Shown: piece by piece, positions 1 to 11,665 of the stretch
Layout of the letters: the number at the start of each line of letters is the position of its first letter
How positions within the stretch are numbered: position 1 is the stretch's first letter
NCBI GenBank assembly: GCA_047967505.1
Contig: CM106541.1
Length of the DNA stretch: 64,000 nucleotides
Strand: one strand, 5' to 3'
Source: Dipteris shenzhenensis
Taxonomy: Eukaryota; Polypodiophyta; Polypodiopsida; Gleicheniales
Position numbers and translations under genes: made by a program
The notes under the pieces: generated by a model
Told to the model about the DNA's origin: nothing
Seen by the model: only the letters and a program-made list of their open reading frames with translations
The model's database searches: none

Positions 1-1
1 A

Positions 2-154
2 GGGAAGAAACGAAACTCACAACAACGCACATGGAGTGTGGACTATTGCATTGTGGATCTTCCCATAGGGTATGCTCCAGGTGGTGAAGGGGAGGTTCCA
101 CCTTGGAATGTTGTGAAGAAGATCATATCTCCTCTTCCTTGGCCATTTCTGTAG
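2..154 (+). CDS. 3' end of an unidentified coding region (partial at left edge)
   Basis: An open frame enters from the left edge and runs 50 codons to a TAG at 152-154. It contains a hydrophilic start rich in Lys, Arg and Gln and then VDLPIGYAPGG and PLPWPFL. I do not recognise a family. It could be the last exon of a host gene or a transposon tail; no splice acceptor can be judged because the start lies outside the window. The frame being open to the edge is the only support. Confidence 0.3.
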   Translation, partial: GKKRNSQQRTWSVDYCIVDLPIGYAPGGEGEVPPWNVVKKIISPLPWPFL

Positions 155-836
155 TTGTGATGGATGACAATGGATGGGCATTAGTTTCTATTCTCCATCC
201 ACTCTGGCTGCAGTGTAGTGCTATGCAGTACACTTGAAAATGGAGGTGACTTGCAAGTCAATTACTTTATGTTAAACACTTCATGATGCCTTGTGGTTTT
301 TAGGGTGGGGTCTAATTCTATCATCATATTAATTTTCTTCATGTAGATGGATAGTACATCAAAGGGGAGAGGCAGAAGGAAATCCGTGTACCATATATCA
401 AAAGAGAATTGCTGCTAGGATGGGAAAGTTGTGAATTGAATTTTCTATACTTTGTTGCATTTATTTTGAAGTTAAGTGACTGACATGTCATCTTTGGATA
501 GGTGTTGAATTGTATAGATCCTGGTCTTGGAGAGGCTTGGTTGGAAAAGTTGTTTGCCTTGCGCTTTGATGGTACATAATCTTGTGTGACATTGGAGAAG
601 CTCCAACTCATTGCAAACTCTAATTTGAGATTAGAAAAGAAAATAATTTTCCTTTCTTTGTTAGAAGCCATTAAACTTATGTGAGACATGTACTTCATGC
701 CTGTGGGCGATCTTGAGTACAGAGGGTGTGTTTCTTCTACCAATACAAATTAGGTTTCATGGTGTTTGTTTGTTTCTTGCCAATGGCATGACTCTTATTT
801 TTGAATTATGAAATTGCGTCAACTTTTACTGTTTAG
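155..836. other. No gene seen
   Basis: AT-rich sequence without a convincing coding frame. An open minus-strand frame at 339-743 has no recognisable motif and no splice or start context. This may be 3' flank or intron of the neighbouring host sequences. Confidence 0.4.
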
Positions 837-947
837 GTGGATTAGTAGAGAAATATTTTTGGAGAAGGTGGAGACACAGTCATTGAAAGTGCTTGAAGAT
901 TTGAGAGTGATCAGGATACCCCTAAGGATTACACATTGTAGCAATAC

Positions 948-1872
948 ATGGAGGATATAAAACTGGAGGGGAGAAAACATATGTTTGTGGTGCTAAGATC
1001 AAAGGAAACAAAGATGGAGAGCAAGGGTGGAAAAAAAGGAGATGGACTATCTGAGTTGGACATGGTTGCCCATAGGGTGGTTTATAGGTATGTTGTCAAC
1101 TCATTCCAAGGTTCATTTTTCATTTGTCTATGTTTGTGCTATTGATTCATGTAATTACACAATCATTAATGGTTGTTCCACTTGATTTCTTGCCCTTTTA
1201 ATGGTTTGGGACATCCATTTTTTTTTTGTTTCTTGGTCGATAGATATCTCTCCCACTTGGCAATAGAGAAAAGGATCTATGACATTCCGAATTTGTGCAA
1301 GAGTTGGGTGGAGATTGTTCATGCTGCATGCATGTATCCACCTGGCATGCACCATATCTCTCAATGGGAATTAGCACATTGTCCCCAGTGGATAGATTTC
1401 CCTAAAGGACAAGTTCTTGTGCGGGAAAGAGACTTGTACAACACTTATGCTTCACAAAAAGCCAGTGAAGCAAGTAAGGACAAAGTGGAGGGAAGCTCAA
1501 GGAAATATAAGAAAGAGAAAGAGAAACAAGAACATGCTACAAAAAAAGGTAAGGAAGATACAATATGATTGTTTGTTGATGTTGTCTTCAATTCATTTTG
1601 ACATTGCATTAATAAGTTTATGATTGTTCTCTTTCTAGATGAGGGAACATCTAGTCCTATGTGGCATGAAATGGATCACACAGAGAGTGCAGGTAAGGTG
1701 TGGTTGTGTTCTACATATGTAGTTGTTCTTTTAACACTAGTTTTACTTGTAATTCATTTGCTTTTGCATATAGGTGGAGAATCAATCTTGAGACTTGTGA
1801 AGCAATATGTGTTCCATCTATCACAGTCATCTGACATTTCCTTGGTCCGTGGCATCACACCTTTGTTTTCTT
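948..1872 (+). pseudogene. Spliced host gene fragment, weakly F-box-like, interrupted by an M1 element
   Basis: Four exons fit GT-AG rules with matching phases: 948-1087, 1244-1548, 1639-1692 and 1774-1872. Introns start GTATG, GTAAG and GTAAG and end in pyrimidine-rich tracts plus TAG. Exon junctions keep one frame throughout. The protein has a segment with spacing like an F-box (LSELDMVAHRVVYR, then IPNLCKSWVEIV), then a Trp-rich stretch (HISQWELAHCPQW), then a Lys/Glu-rich low-complexity tail. F-box is a guess from the CKSW motif only. A TAG lies in frame just upstream of 948, so the true 5' part is missing or decayed. The fourth exon runs straight into the M1 repeat at 1873, which probably destroyed the gene. 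Expression is unknown. Confidence 0.45.
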
Positions 1873-3006
1873 GGGGGGTTTCCATTTTCCCAACAAAAAT
1901 CCCCGAGCGACGAGCAAACAAAAGGTGGGAGGGGTCAAAATATATAGGATCAAGTCATTTTTGGGGAGAAAAAAATTCTAAATTATTTCAAGGAATATGT
2001 AAGTAAATATGAAACATTGATAAATAGATATAGATATAAATATACCTTTATATAATATACATACATAATGTCCAAGTGGTGACTTATTTTATGACTTTCA
2101 AAAATCCATTCTTTTCCTTTCAGCATTGCTTGGATCATGAAATTTTGAGCAAATATCCTCTTTACGGTTCCTCGGGATGACCTAAGAAAAATAAATAGTA
2201 CCTTTTTAGTAGACCCTCTAAGTGTATTTTTCCAAAGGAATATGGTTTGAAGAGCTTGCCCCAATCCTATTCCATCGACGAAATACCCTTGGAGAGCCTA
2301 CGCAGAAGGGGTCGTAACTTTTGCTCCTTAGCTTAGATTGAGGAGCTATAAAAAGGAAAAATGTTCAAAATTTTATTATATATGCAATGGTAGGCTTAAA
2401 ATTATACTTTTTATAGTTATAAAAGAGAAAATTTAAAAATTTCAAGATGTATATGAGAGTTACAACTTCTCCCTAATTCATATAATGGTAGGAAGGAGTT
2501 CAGTAGAGACCACATTTCCTTAAAAGTACTTAGGTTTAGAGACTTGGGAATATTTCTTAAATCCCAACCTTGCCTTCCCATATTTGATAATGTATTAGAG
2601 ATTAATTTATGATCGATTATAATGGCTTCAAGTATGAGGTTTCTAATATCTTTTTCCTACTCATCCAAGGAATATGGTATACATTGTTATATGAGAGCTT
2701 CAAATATGGGATTGCTAAAGATTAGGGAAAGTATTTTAAATTGATTGAATTACTATAATACTCAAAAGATAGTATGGTAGGGAGGCATTTATAGGAGTTT
2801 CTAAAGTGTTCACTATTTGTTCATATATAGATTATGTTCTCTAAAATGAGGGTTATCATGAAAAATAAGTAAGTATATGGTTCCATAAATGAGAAATTAA
2901 AAAAGAATTGTATATTCCTTTGAGAAATATACAAGCATGGTTGGTGTCAAAAACTATCGCTCGGACTTTTTTGCTCATAGGTTTTTGCTCGAAAACTGTG
3001 CAAGGC
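1873..3006 (+). mobile_element. M1 family non-autonomous DNA transposon, copy 1 (Mutator-like?)
   Basis: About 1.13 kb that recurs in inverted orientation at 26002-27129, with the same termini as a third copy at 40259-41316. Ends carry imperfect inverted repeats built around GAGCAAAAACC and CGAGCG: the left end reads GGGGGTTTCCATTTT, the right end GGTTTTTGCTCGAAAAC. The interior is AT-rich, has no coding frame, and includes short A/T runs near TATATAATATAC. No target duplication could be fixed for this copy. It sits directly after an open host exon, so it likely inserted in or next to coding sequence. Class assignment rests on copy 3, which has a 9 bp duplication. Confidence 0.6.
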
Positions 3007-3123
3007 ACAATACCACAATTGACATTTCACATTTCAATGTGTTTTCATTCTACTAGTTTTAAAAAAAATTAATTGCTTGCAAGACAATGTATTGGTTGGA
3101 TGGAACGGTTTGCATATGTCTAG

Positions 3124-3204
3124 GGCTTGGAGGTTGTTAGGCATGTGATCATTCATGACAAGCTTCCATATGGATTTTGTAGAGAACATGATAAAAGTGT
3201 TAAG
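3124..3204 (+). CDS. Candidate internal exon of the same host gene
   Basis: An 81 bp block open in one frame (27 codons, VVRHVIIHDKLPYGFC core) is bounded by an upstream TAG acceptor and a downstream GTAAGC donor. Length is a multiple of three. It lies just beyond M1 copy 1 on the same strand as the upstream exons, so it is a plausible next exon, but phase continuity with the exon ending at 1872 cannot be proved across the insertion. No family recognised. Confidence 0.35.
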
Positions 3205-3511
3205 GTAAGCTACCATTCCATGCATTCTATGTTTTTCAGTTGTATTGAGTCCTTTTTTGTTTCTCCTTTGGGTCCTTTGACAAATGTCCTTGTCAGTCCT
3301 GTGCATGCTATGTTTGGAAGGATAAGTCCACTTTTCTTTGCAATTTGTTTATGTGTGATTGGCAAGTGCCATCTTTCATGCTATAATGCTTGCTAGTTAA
3401 AGTCAATATACTATACATGTTTTTCTCCATGTGGTTTCTAGATACAATCTTCAGTATTAACTCTAATACATAGAGCAAAGAAGAATCCAATAGTTTTTTG
3501 GGAGAAGAGCT
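3205..3511. other. Intergenic or intronic, nothing seen
   Basis: No supported gene, repeat or element end in this interval. It ends where the Copia A LTR begins; the five bases before the LTR are GAGCT, but the other end of that element is lost so this cannot be confirmed as a target duplication. Confidence 0.4.
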
Positions 3512-4237
3512 TGTTAGATATCAATGCTCCACTCTAGTGTAACTACGCGGGAACTAGCTAACTCTACTTGTAAGCCCCCCATATGAGGAGAAGGCATTAG
3601 AGTAGCTTGGTTATCTGGTAGGTCTTGGTTTGGACACCCGATGGGGGCCATGTGTGGCATGATGGCTGGACGGAGTTGGCACACTACCAACTAGGCTACA
3701 TGCGAGTGCAGGAAGGCATCCCTTGACTGACCGCACTAAGGGTAGATGGAGCATTTCCTGGGGCAGCCCACTCTCAGGTTGCGGGGCCCGTTTGGAGTCC
3801 CAGATGATCCCAAATGGCTGTGGGCCACGAACGCGATCACCATAGGTCTTTTGCTCTATTTTGCGCACTAGTTTTATCGTGTGGTCAATGGCCTATTTCT
3901 GGACCGACCCCTAGTCGGCCATTTTGGGCAGACTAGGTTAGTCACCCAATTGAGCCTAACCGACTATGACTGGTGGCTATATAAGAGCAAGCCCTTGAAG
4001 CCCATTTTATCACTGGCTATAGCAACCCTGATTCCTTAGCATCCAGCCTCTGTCCTCTATTGTTTCTAGCTTGCCATCGAAGCTTCTTTCACAAGAGCGC
4101 ACGGTTGGGAGGCAACGCCATCTATTGTATCAGTTCTATAGTAATCAAAATTTTGATTCTCCATACTATCTGCTTTTCTCTCTTATGTACAAGATCCTGT
4201 TATCTATTAAGCACAGACGTTGTATTGTCTTCTTACA
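3512..4237 (+). repeat. 5' LTR of Copia A
   Basis: A 726 bp block starts TGTTAGATATC and ends CTTACA, immediately followed by a tRNA primer site (TGGTATCAGAGAC). It has a TATA box (CTATATAAGAG) at 3977-3987, placing U3 to the left and R/U5 to the right. No second copy of this LTR exists in the window, since the element is truncated at its 3' side. Confidence 0.75.
3977..3987 (+). promoter_or_regulatory. TATA box of the Copia A LTR
   Basis: CTATATAAGAG, about 250 bp before the LTR end, in the position expected for an LTR promoter driving the genomic RNA of the element. Confidence 0.55.
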
Positions 4238-4250
4238 TGGTATCAGAGAC
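4238..4250 (+). other. Primer binding site of Copia A
   Basis: TGGTATCAGAGAC directly abuts the LTR end. This matches the usual plant Copia site complementary to initiator methionine tRNA, with one change near the end. Confidence 0.8.
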
Positions 4251-4307
4251 TAGACTCTAGCAAGAAGATTTGGTAGTGTGTTTCTGTTTGCGAGCAGATT
4301 GTGAGAG

Positions 4308-5104
4308 ATGGCCTAGCCCGCAAGACTACAAATCCCACCATTCGACGAAAGCGAAAAGTTGGACGGCACTAACTATCCACTCTGGAAGTTCAAGATGAAG
4401 ACCATCCTAAGCGCATACAAGCTTTGGGATACTGCTACTGGGGTGGATGTGAAGCCGGTTGTGAGACTGGATCCCGCTAATGCAGGACAACAGATAGTAC
4501 CAACTATGGATGAGATTCTCATGTGGACAAGAAGAAATGCAGTGTGCATGTTCTATTGTCTGCAGTGTAAGTGATTCCATCATGGCATTAATTCAACATG
4601 TCACCACAGCGGAGGAGGCATGGACGGTCTTGAAAAATCAATACGAGACCATGAATCAGATGCGAAGTCAGAATTTGAAGACTCAACTCGCGAACGAGAA
4701 ATTGTTTGAGTCTGAAGCGGCAGAGAAGTTCATCACCAAAGTGAAGAATCTGCACGATCAGATGATTGCAATTGGCATCACCATCACCAGCAAGAATCTA
4801 GCACAAAGGTGCATATGGATTCTCCCACCAAAGTACGACGGTCTTGTTAGGGTGCTAAATACACAGAACATAAATCTGCCCAGCTTTGAGGATTTCAGCA
4901 CGATGCTTTTGGAGGAGGAGATGTGTCAAAAGATGAGGACTGGAGAAGATTCGGCTTTCTATGCTGGATCAAAGAAAGGTAAGGGTAAGGACTCTGGTAA
5001 CCCATCTTCTTCTAATGATAAAAAGAGAAAGAAGAAGATCAAGTGCTTCTATTGCAACAAGGCAGGGCACCAGTAGAATGAGTGCCGGAAGAAGATTGCA
5101 GATA
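4308..5104 (+). pseudogene. Copia A gag, decayed
   Basis: The frame begins ATGGCC at 4308, but codon 3 is TAG. Downstream it matches the UBN2/Copia gag pattern: LDGTNYPLWKFKMK near the start, then AWTVLKNQYE and KNLHDQMIAIG. A CCHC zinc knuckle (CFYCNKAGH then C) lies at about 5044-5086 and carries a TAG inside it. A frame change occurs between 4508 and 4570. Gag would form the virus-like particle and bind RNA. Several stops make this copy non-functional. Confidence 0.8.
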
Positions 5105-5214
5105 AGAAGAACGGAGTAAATAAAGAGTCGAGCAATAGCACGCCGGTAGTACCAGTAGAGCTATTCGTAGCAATTGAGGATATTTGCATGGAGGTAGTTC
5201 ATGTACCTGCGGAT

Positions 5215-6430
5215 GAACCTTGGATCATTGACAGTGGTGCATCGCACCACATGACCAGTTAGATGGATTGGTATACCTCTCTACATCCGGTAGGGAATGA
5301 CATCCTGGTAGCAATCGGCAATGATGCAAAATGTCCAGCAAAAGGAAAAGGTACGATTGCTCTCAAGTCAAATGGAGTTGTAAAATAGTTGTCCGATGTT
5401 CTTTATGTGCTAGATATCAAGAGGAACTTGTTGCCCATTTCTACGATCACGGATTGGGACCTCAAAGTTCAATTCGATAAGAATGGTGTACAGATTCTAG
5501 ACCTTCAAGGGAAGGTCTTTGGTAAATGTACACGGCACAACAACATCTACGAATTTTAGCTTTCAGTGCTCGAGCTGATGTAAAGAACACTAAGCTGTGG
5601 CATGAAAGGTTTGGTAATCTAAACCTTAGTCCTTTGAAGGAGATACATAAAAGTGGGATGATTGCACACCTACCAGAAATTTCAAATCTGCCTGATGTAT
5701 GTGAAGCTTGCATGATGGGCAAGCAGCATCAGTAGCCCTTTCCTAAAGAGGCCAGCAGGGCAAGGCTCCTCTAGATCTCATTCACATGGACCTCTGCAGA
5801 AAGATGGAGACAGAAGCTTTGGGTGGTTCCTACTTCTTGATGACGCTGATCGATGACTACAATAGAAGGATATGGATATACTTCCTGAAGACTAAAGACG
5901 AGGCTTTTAGTAAGTTCAAGGAATTGCATGTAATGGTCGAGAAAGAAACGAGGAGGAAGGTGAAGAAATTGAGTTCAAACAGAGGTAGAGAGTTCACATC
6001 AACTAAATTTGAAAGTTACTGCAAAAGTCACGGGATTAAGAGGCAGAAACCCCCACCACATACATCACAACAAAATGGAGTAGCAGAGTGCAAGATGCAC
6101 GTTATCTGTGAAATGGGCAGGAGTATGATGAAAGGGAAAGATTTGCCAAAGACTTTCTGGGCTGAAGCATGTAACACTGCAGTTTACATTCTGAATCATA
6201 GCTACATGAAGGATGTGAACGGGATGACTCCACTGTAGGCCTTTTCTGGTAAGAAACCTTCAGCTGCACATTTCAGAGTTTTTGGATGTGACTGTTTTGT
6301 GCATGTCCCTGATTCTAACAGGACCTAATGGGAACCGAAGAGCCGAAAGTGTATTTTCTTGGGCTACAATGAAGAGGCGAAGGGTTACCATATCTATAAC
6401 CCTGTTACCAAGAAGGTAATAGTAAGTCGC
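5215..6430 (+). pseudogene. Copia A protease and integrase, decayed
   Basis: The protease motif WIIDSGASHHMT is at about 5221-5256, followed by a TAG. The GAG-pre-integrase zinc region reads LWHERFGNL then CEACMMGK (5598-5723). The integrase core keeps LIDDYNRR (first Asp), but the second catalytic Asp position reads SSNRGREF (Asp to Asn) and the Glu segment is QQNGVAEC. The C-terminal part has FRVFGCDCFVHVP and KCIFLGYN before SRDVVF at about 6430. Order protease-integrase before reverse transcriptase identifies Ty1/Copia. At least five stops break the frame. Confidence 0.85.
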
Positions 6431-6649
6431 GATGTGGTTTTCTCAAAACAGCCGCATTAATTGGAGGAGGATGCTTCCTTCCTAGACAACTAGGAACAGG
6501 ATATCCATCCAGTACCACCACCAATATTAGACTGAACTCCCCCAACGGTGCTTGGGAGGATTCAAGATAAAGAAGAGGAAAAGAGCCTGCAGAACCACAA
6601 CGGCAACGGCCATTCCCGAAGTGGGTAAAGCAGCTTTTGGACGGCAGAG

Positions 6650-7597
6650 AACCTCCAACCATTGAGGTGGAACCATCAAATGATCCGTGCTGATCAGCCC
6701 AAGTGTCTTGAAGAGGCACAGGGTGATGATAGGTGGATGGAGGCTATGCAGTCTAAGTATGGCTCCATAATGAAGAACAACACTTGGGACCTTGTGGATC
6801 GTCCACCAAAATGCAAGGCAATCGACACCAAGTGGGTGTACAAGACCAAGTACAAGTCCGACGGCATGTTGGATAAGTACAAGGCTCGGCTCGTGGCAAA
6901 AGGATTCGCACAGGTACATGGTTTTGATTATTAGGATACTTTTGCTCCCACAGCTTGACTAACCACAATTTGCAGTGTTTTGGCTTTAGTTGCCCAGGGA
7001 AGTTGGCCCATGTTTCAGATGGATGTAAAATCCACCTTTCTGAATGGGGATCTCAAGGAGGAGGTATACGTGGAACAACCACCAGGTTTTGTGATCCTCG
7101 GTTCGGAAGGAAATGTCTGTAAATTGAAGAAGGCACTTTACGGGTCGAAACAGGCCCCACGAGTGTGGTACCAGCGAATTGATGCCTACTTTCTGCAAAA
7201 CATGTTCAGAAGGAGCCCATGAGATGCAAATTTGTATATCTTCAAAGGAGGCAGGTGTATGATCATGGTCCTTTATGTGGACGACCTTGTCATAATTGGG
7301 AACCATGAAGAGAAGATCTCGCAGACAAGAGCCAAAATAGATCTTCATTTCACAACTGAAGTATGCTGGAGAGATACTGAAGGCATTTGGCATGGTTGAG
7401 TGCAAGACAGTTTGCACCCCTATGGAGGTTGACATGAAGCTCTTAAATGAGGATTCATCACCACTGGTGGACAAAGCAAAGTACAAAAGGCTTGTGGGTA
7501 GTTTGATTTACTTGTGCAACACGTCGCTGGACATCAGCTTTGCGACTAGTGTACTAAGCAGGTTTTCCAATAAGCCCCGGGAGAACCATTGGAAGTC
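6650..7597 (+). pseudogene. Copia A reverse transcriptase, truncated before RNase H
   Basis: Contains [46 protein letters not shown] and the catalytic YVDD in VLYVDDLVII (about 7273-7300). A TAG and a further stop fall between the motifs. After IDLHFTTE the usual link is missing, then CTPMEVDMK and LVGSLIYL of the connection region appear, ending at SRFSNKPRENHW. No RNase H and no 3' LTR follow: the element stops at about 7597 where a minisatellite starts. Confidence 0.85.
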
Positions 7598-7599
7598 AG

Positions 7600-7905
7600 G
7601 GACGAGTTCTCCACCATGTACTCTACCCTAAACCTTGGAACCTCCTTCTAACCTTGGACTCCTTCTAGACCCTGGAACCTCATTCTAAACCTTGGAACTC
7701 CTTCTAAACCCTGGAACCTCCTAACTCTCGAACATCCTTCTGAACCTTGGATCCTTCTTCTAACCCTGGACTCCTTCTAAAACCTGGAACCTCCTTCCAA
7801 ACCCTGGAACTCCTAAACCCTGGAACCTACTTCTGAACCCTAGAACCTCTTTTTAACCCTAGAACCTCCTTCTAACCCTTAAACTCCTCCTAAACCCTAC
7901 AAGCC
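7600..7905. repeat. Degenerate minisatellite of CTAAACCCTGGAACCTC type
   Basis: About 300 bp of imperfect 20-30 bp units alternating CCTGGAAC, CCTTCTAAACC and CCTAGAAC. The words resemble degraded telomere repeat (CCCTAAA) with an inserted TGGAAC. The same motif appears on the opposite strand at about 49060-49125. It forms the truncation point of Copia A. Confidence 0.65.
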
Positions 7906-8152
7906 CCAATGAAGGCGAAAGCCTTCATTACCTCAATCATGATGATACACGTTCCTTTTACACATGCATGCACTTTGTTTGCTTACCACACTTAAGCCTA
8001 CGTCTCTCACCGGAACAGGACTCAAGGTTCTAAGCTACACATATACTACAATCGACAACTCTTATATATTTGTAGGTGACAAAAAGCCTCGGAACCCTGC
8101 ATACTGAGAGAACCCTACTCTTCCTACGAAAGTAGTAGGAAAGAGCCAACAA
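7906..8152. other. No feature recognised
   Basis: Unique-looking sequence between the minisatellite and Copia B. One short inverted pair (GAAGGCGAAAGCCTTC, near 7912) can form a small hairpin. No coding frame stands out. Confidence 0.35.
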
Positions 8153-10288
8153 ATATGCACCACCATTTCTCTGCTCTTCAGAAATTAGAAGAGCAATCAA
8201 CTCCTCGAAATCCAGAAAATTCTCACGGATGGCAATGGATGTTCGGAATTATGCATAATCCTTTCCTAGACCATTCAAGGTCATGGAAACTAATTCTTCA
8301 ACCTGCAAACAAACTTAGGATGAACAGCATGAACATAACCTGGTGGCTGCTCCATAAAGACCTCTTCTTGCAAATCACCATGCAAGAAGGCATTCTTTAC
8401 ATCCATTTGATGTATAGACCATCCCTTTGATGCAGCCATTGCAATGACTGCTCTTACGTTTTCCATGCTTGCAACTGGATTGAATGTTTCTTCATAATTA
8501 ATGCCATATGTCTGTGCATACCCCTTGACAACTAATCTTGCCTTCTATCTGTTCACAGAACAATCTGCATTGTGCTTCACCTTATAAACCCACGTACAGC
8601 CAATTGCATTCTTGTCTTAAGGCAAAGGCACCAATTCCCATGTAGCATTTGCTTCCAAGGCATCCATTTCTTCATCCACGGCTTTCTCCCATTTTTCTTT
8701 TCCCATGGCTTGCTCAAAAGAAGTGGGTTCTGGTTCCTGTATCACTTTGACCATATAGGCATAGTGAATGGCTATAAATCTAGCATATTTCAGCCTGTCC
8801 ACAGGATACCTAGCTCTGGTAGACTTGCGCAAAATAGGCTCACTTCCACGTTCTCTCAAAACATCCTTGGTCTTCCTTACTCCAGGTGTAACAGAAGGAA
8901 TACCCAACTCATCATCAATGCTCTGTTCTGAGCCACCGAATTCACCATCCACATAAGAGTGACATGCATTCACATCAAACATGGGCTGATCTACCTTCTC
9001 TTTTCCTTTTTGTGATACCTGCATACCACTATTTGCATGGCTTTGAGGAGATTCTCTTGATCTCAATCTGCCTGTCCATGGTGAAGTATGTGAACCACTA
9101 CTAGAGGACACTGCAGGTCCACTAATATTTTATGATTGCTGTTGTGAATTCTGTGCAGCATTACCATTTTGTGCATCTACATCATCAATCACATTTACTG
9201 GTTTATACCAACTGCTCATCTCATCAAAAACATCTCTGCTCACTGTAAACTTACCAGTTGAAGGGTTATAGCATCTATACCGTTTCTGCTGCAGAGAATA
9301 ACCAATAAAGATGCACTTCTCAGCTTTTGGATCCAACTTGGACCTCAACTCATCCGGCCCATGAACATAGGCAATGCAACCAAAAATTTTCAAATGAGAA
9401 ATACCTGGTTTCCTACCAGTATACATCTCCTCTAGCGTCATGCCATGTATTGCTGTAGTGGGAGTCCTATTCATTATGTAAACTGCTATAGCAACTGCTT
9501 CAGCCCAATAATAATCTGGTAGGTCTTTTTCATTTAGCATGGCCCGAGATACCTCTCCAATATGCCTGTTTTTCCTTTCTGCAAGTCCATTTTGCTGTGG
9601 GGTATGACTGCATGAATATTGCTACTTTAAGCCATGCTCCTATAGGAACCTTGCAAACTCATTTGAGAGGTACTCTCCCCCTCCATCTGACCTAGGCATT
9701 TTATTTGCAAGCCTATTTCTTTTTCAACTATAGCTTGAAAAGCTTTGAAATGCCCAAACACTTCACTTTTCTTTTTCATAAAATACACCCAAACTTTTCT
9801 GCTGTAGTCATCAATAAAAGTGACAAAATAATGATAGCCTCCAATTGATGCAGCTTCAATAGTCCACACATCAGAGTGGATTAATTCCAATGGCTTCTTA
9901 CTCTCTTGAACATGTCTAAGAAATGGTTTCCTTGCCTGTTTTCCAAATTGACAGGCTTCACATGCCTTATGCATTTTTGCAACCTTGAATTTAGGCAATC
10001 TTGCAACAATATTTTGGGCGTGCATTAATTTAAGTCGCTGTACATTAACATGACCAATGCATTTATGCCAGATATCAATATCCGCAACTACACCGGTCCC
10101 ATGTGCAAACATTGCTGCACTCAATTCAGGCATGTCTGCATCCAAGGTAAACATCCTGCCCTTCTTCTTCCCTTTTGCTATCAAGCGACCATTATTTTTC
10201 ATATCCTCAACAAAGCATCCATGAGGATTAAATCTGATCTACAAGACCTACTTGAGAACCATTTGACCAACAGAAACTAGGTTCTTGG
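8153..10288 (-). pseudogene. Copia B: rearranged pre-integrase, integrase and RT with a displaced gag piece
   Basis: Same family as Copia C and D. Reading the minus strand: pre-integrase zinc region (WHKCIGHVN, CEACQFGK) near 9940-10080, integrase with FIDDYSRKVW and a frameshift near the second Asp, NEKDLPDYYWAEA (about 9480-9540), IFGCIAYVHG, then the RT start (EPTSFEQAMGKEKW, about 8700) to about 8300. There the sequence switches to a piece of gag (matching 22326-22456 of Copia C) that should lie at the other end. A TAG (9623-9625 region) replaces a CAG present in Copia C. No LTR, primer site, protease or RNase H remains. Both ends are abrupt. Confidence 0.8.
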
Positions 10289-10307
10289 TGATCACAACAA
10301 CACAAAG

Positions 10308-10592
10308 CAACTATAGACGTGCTTGATAGATGTGCAAAATAGTGGGCACATCTATAGGCGTTGCTTGAATAGAGAAATTACGGGCGCGTCTAATAGCACA
10401 TCTAATAGCTCATCTATTGGCGTGTGTATTAACACATCTATTTGTGCATCTATACTGAGAAAATATGGGCCTGTCTAACATTACGTTTATCAGCGCATCT
10501 ATTTACGTGTGTATTAGCGCGTCTATTAGCGCATTTACACTGGGAATTAGATGCATATTTAGACGTGTATTTAGATGCAAAACAGAGAATAC
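10308..10592. repeat. CACTA subterminal repeats, 3' side
   Basis: Dense short repeats such as GCGCGTCTA, GCACATCTA, GCGCATCTA and GTGTGTATTA, in direct and inverted copies, mark the end of the CACTA element beyond the stop end of the transposase region. Confidence 0.65.
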
Positions 10593-10756
10593 AAAAAGTG
10601 AGATTTTGGTGTACATCATTGCTTTCCAAACATTGCCCATGATTACCAAAGCACATAAACATCAATGCTTTTTTGCAAGCCCACATATACAAGAATTAAG
10701 TGAGGTGAGGAGAATGAGACAATATGTAAAATAGTTTTGCCAATATCAATGATGGG

Positions 10757-10981
10757 CTACGGTTCAATCTTATCCTCAATGAGATCGACCCTTGCCAAAC
10801 TATCTACTTCAAAATCCAGACAAGTGTTTAGATCTACAAATACATTCAACCCACTACTACTTGTGCTACTCATGTGCTCATCGAAATCAGCATCACCAAT
10901 GGTAGGCTCGTCCTCACAGGTAATGGCCTCAATATCTATATCTCCTATCTCATGATCATCCCTGGGGGATTCACTCTTCAT
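10757..10981 (-). pseudogene. Acidic C-terminal tail of the CACTA transposase region
   Basis: An open frame of 74 codons rich in Asp and Glu (GDIDIEAITCEDE, LDFEVDSLARVD). Acidic tails after DUF4216 are common in plant CACTA proteins. The link to the upstream domain is broken by an intervening non-coding stretch (10982-11665), so assignment rests on position and composition. Confidence 0.4.
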
Positions 10982-11665
10982 GAAAGGGGGATGTCACCTG
11001 CGTGCATGAACTTCAAGAAAACCCCCTATTTAAGATCCACGTAGGATGATAAAACACCCCTATTTAAGCTTATAAGATACCACCAAAATTCTATTATGTT
11101 CCCCCTTTCCTTAAATCTACATTCTTTCTCAAGCATTTAGATCACACAATAAGAAAATTTAGATTACTTTCCCTATGACTATTTAAAACCATACACAAAA
11201 CCAAACTTGTTTGGACTAGTTATCCAAGGTAGCCTATACTATGTCCCCCCCTCTTAAATATGGCATGGCCCCCCTAACTTAAATTCAATATTGGGAAAAA
11301 ATAAAAGGCCCCCCACCCCTAATGTATAAGCTTATGCCTCATTAAAAAAAACCCCCCTATTGTACACTCACGTGATATCATAAGTTTCCTCTTGTGAATC
11401 CCCCGGTGATCATCCTCCTCTCTCGTATCACGGTCATCATCACGTCCATGGCCATGATCATCCTCCATATGCTCCATATTAGTAAATGTACTACACATCA
11501 CTTTGGAATGTGGCATAACAGGTATGACATGCCACCATCTATTATTATCCACCATTGGTTGATAGACAACCTAATTCAAACACAAATACAATCATGTTAT
11601 TTTCCTTGCATCAAATATTTAAAAGCGAGTATTTTTATATGTGTACATAGTACCTGTTCACATTG

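Noticed and set aside
339-743. Minus-strand frame of 134 codons
   Set aside because: No motif, no splice or start context, AT-rich background; chance frame more likely.
3611-3868. Minus-strand frame of 85 codons with Pro/Arg-rich text
   Set aside because: It lies inside the Copia A LTR, antisense, without motif.
8572-9111. Plus-strand frames opposite Copia B
   Set aside because: Antisense shadows of the minus-strand RT region; the sense strand has family motifs.
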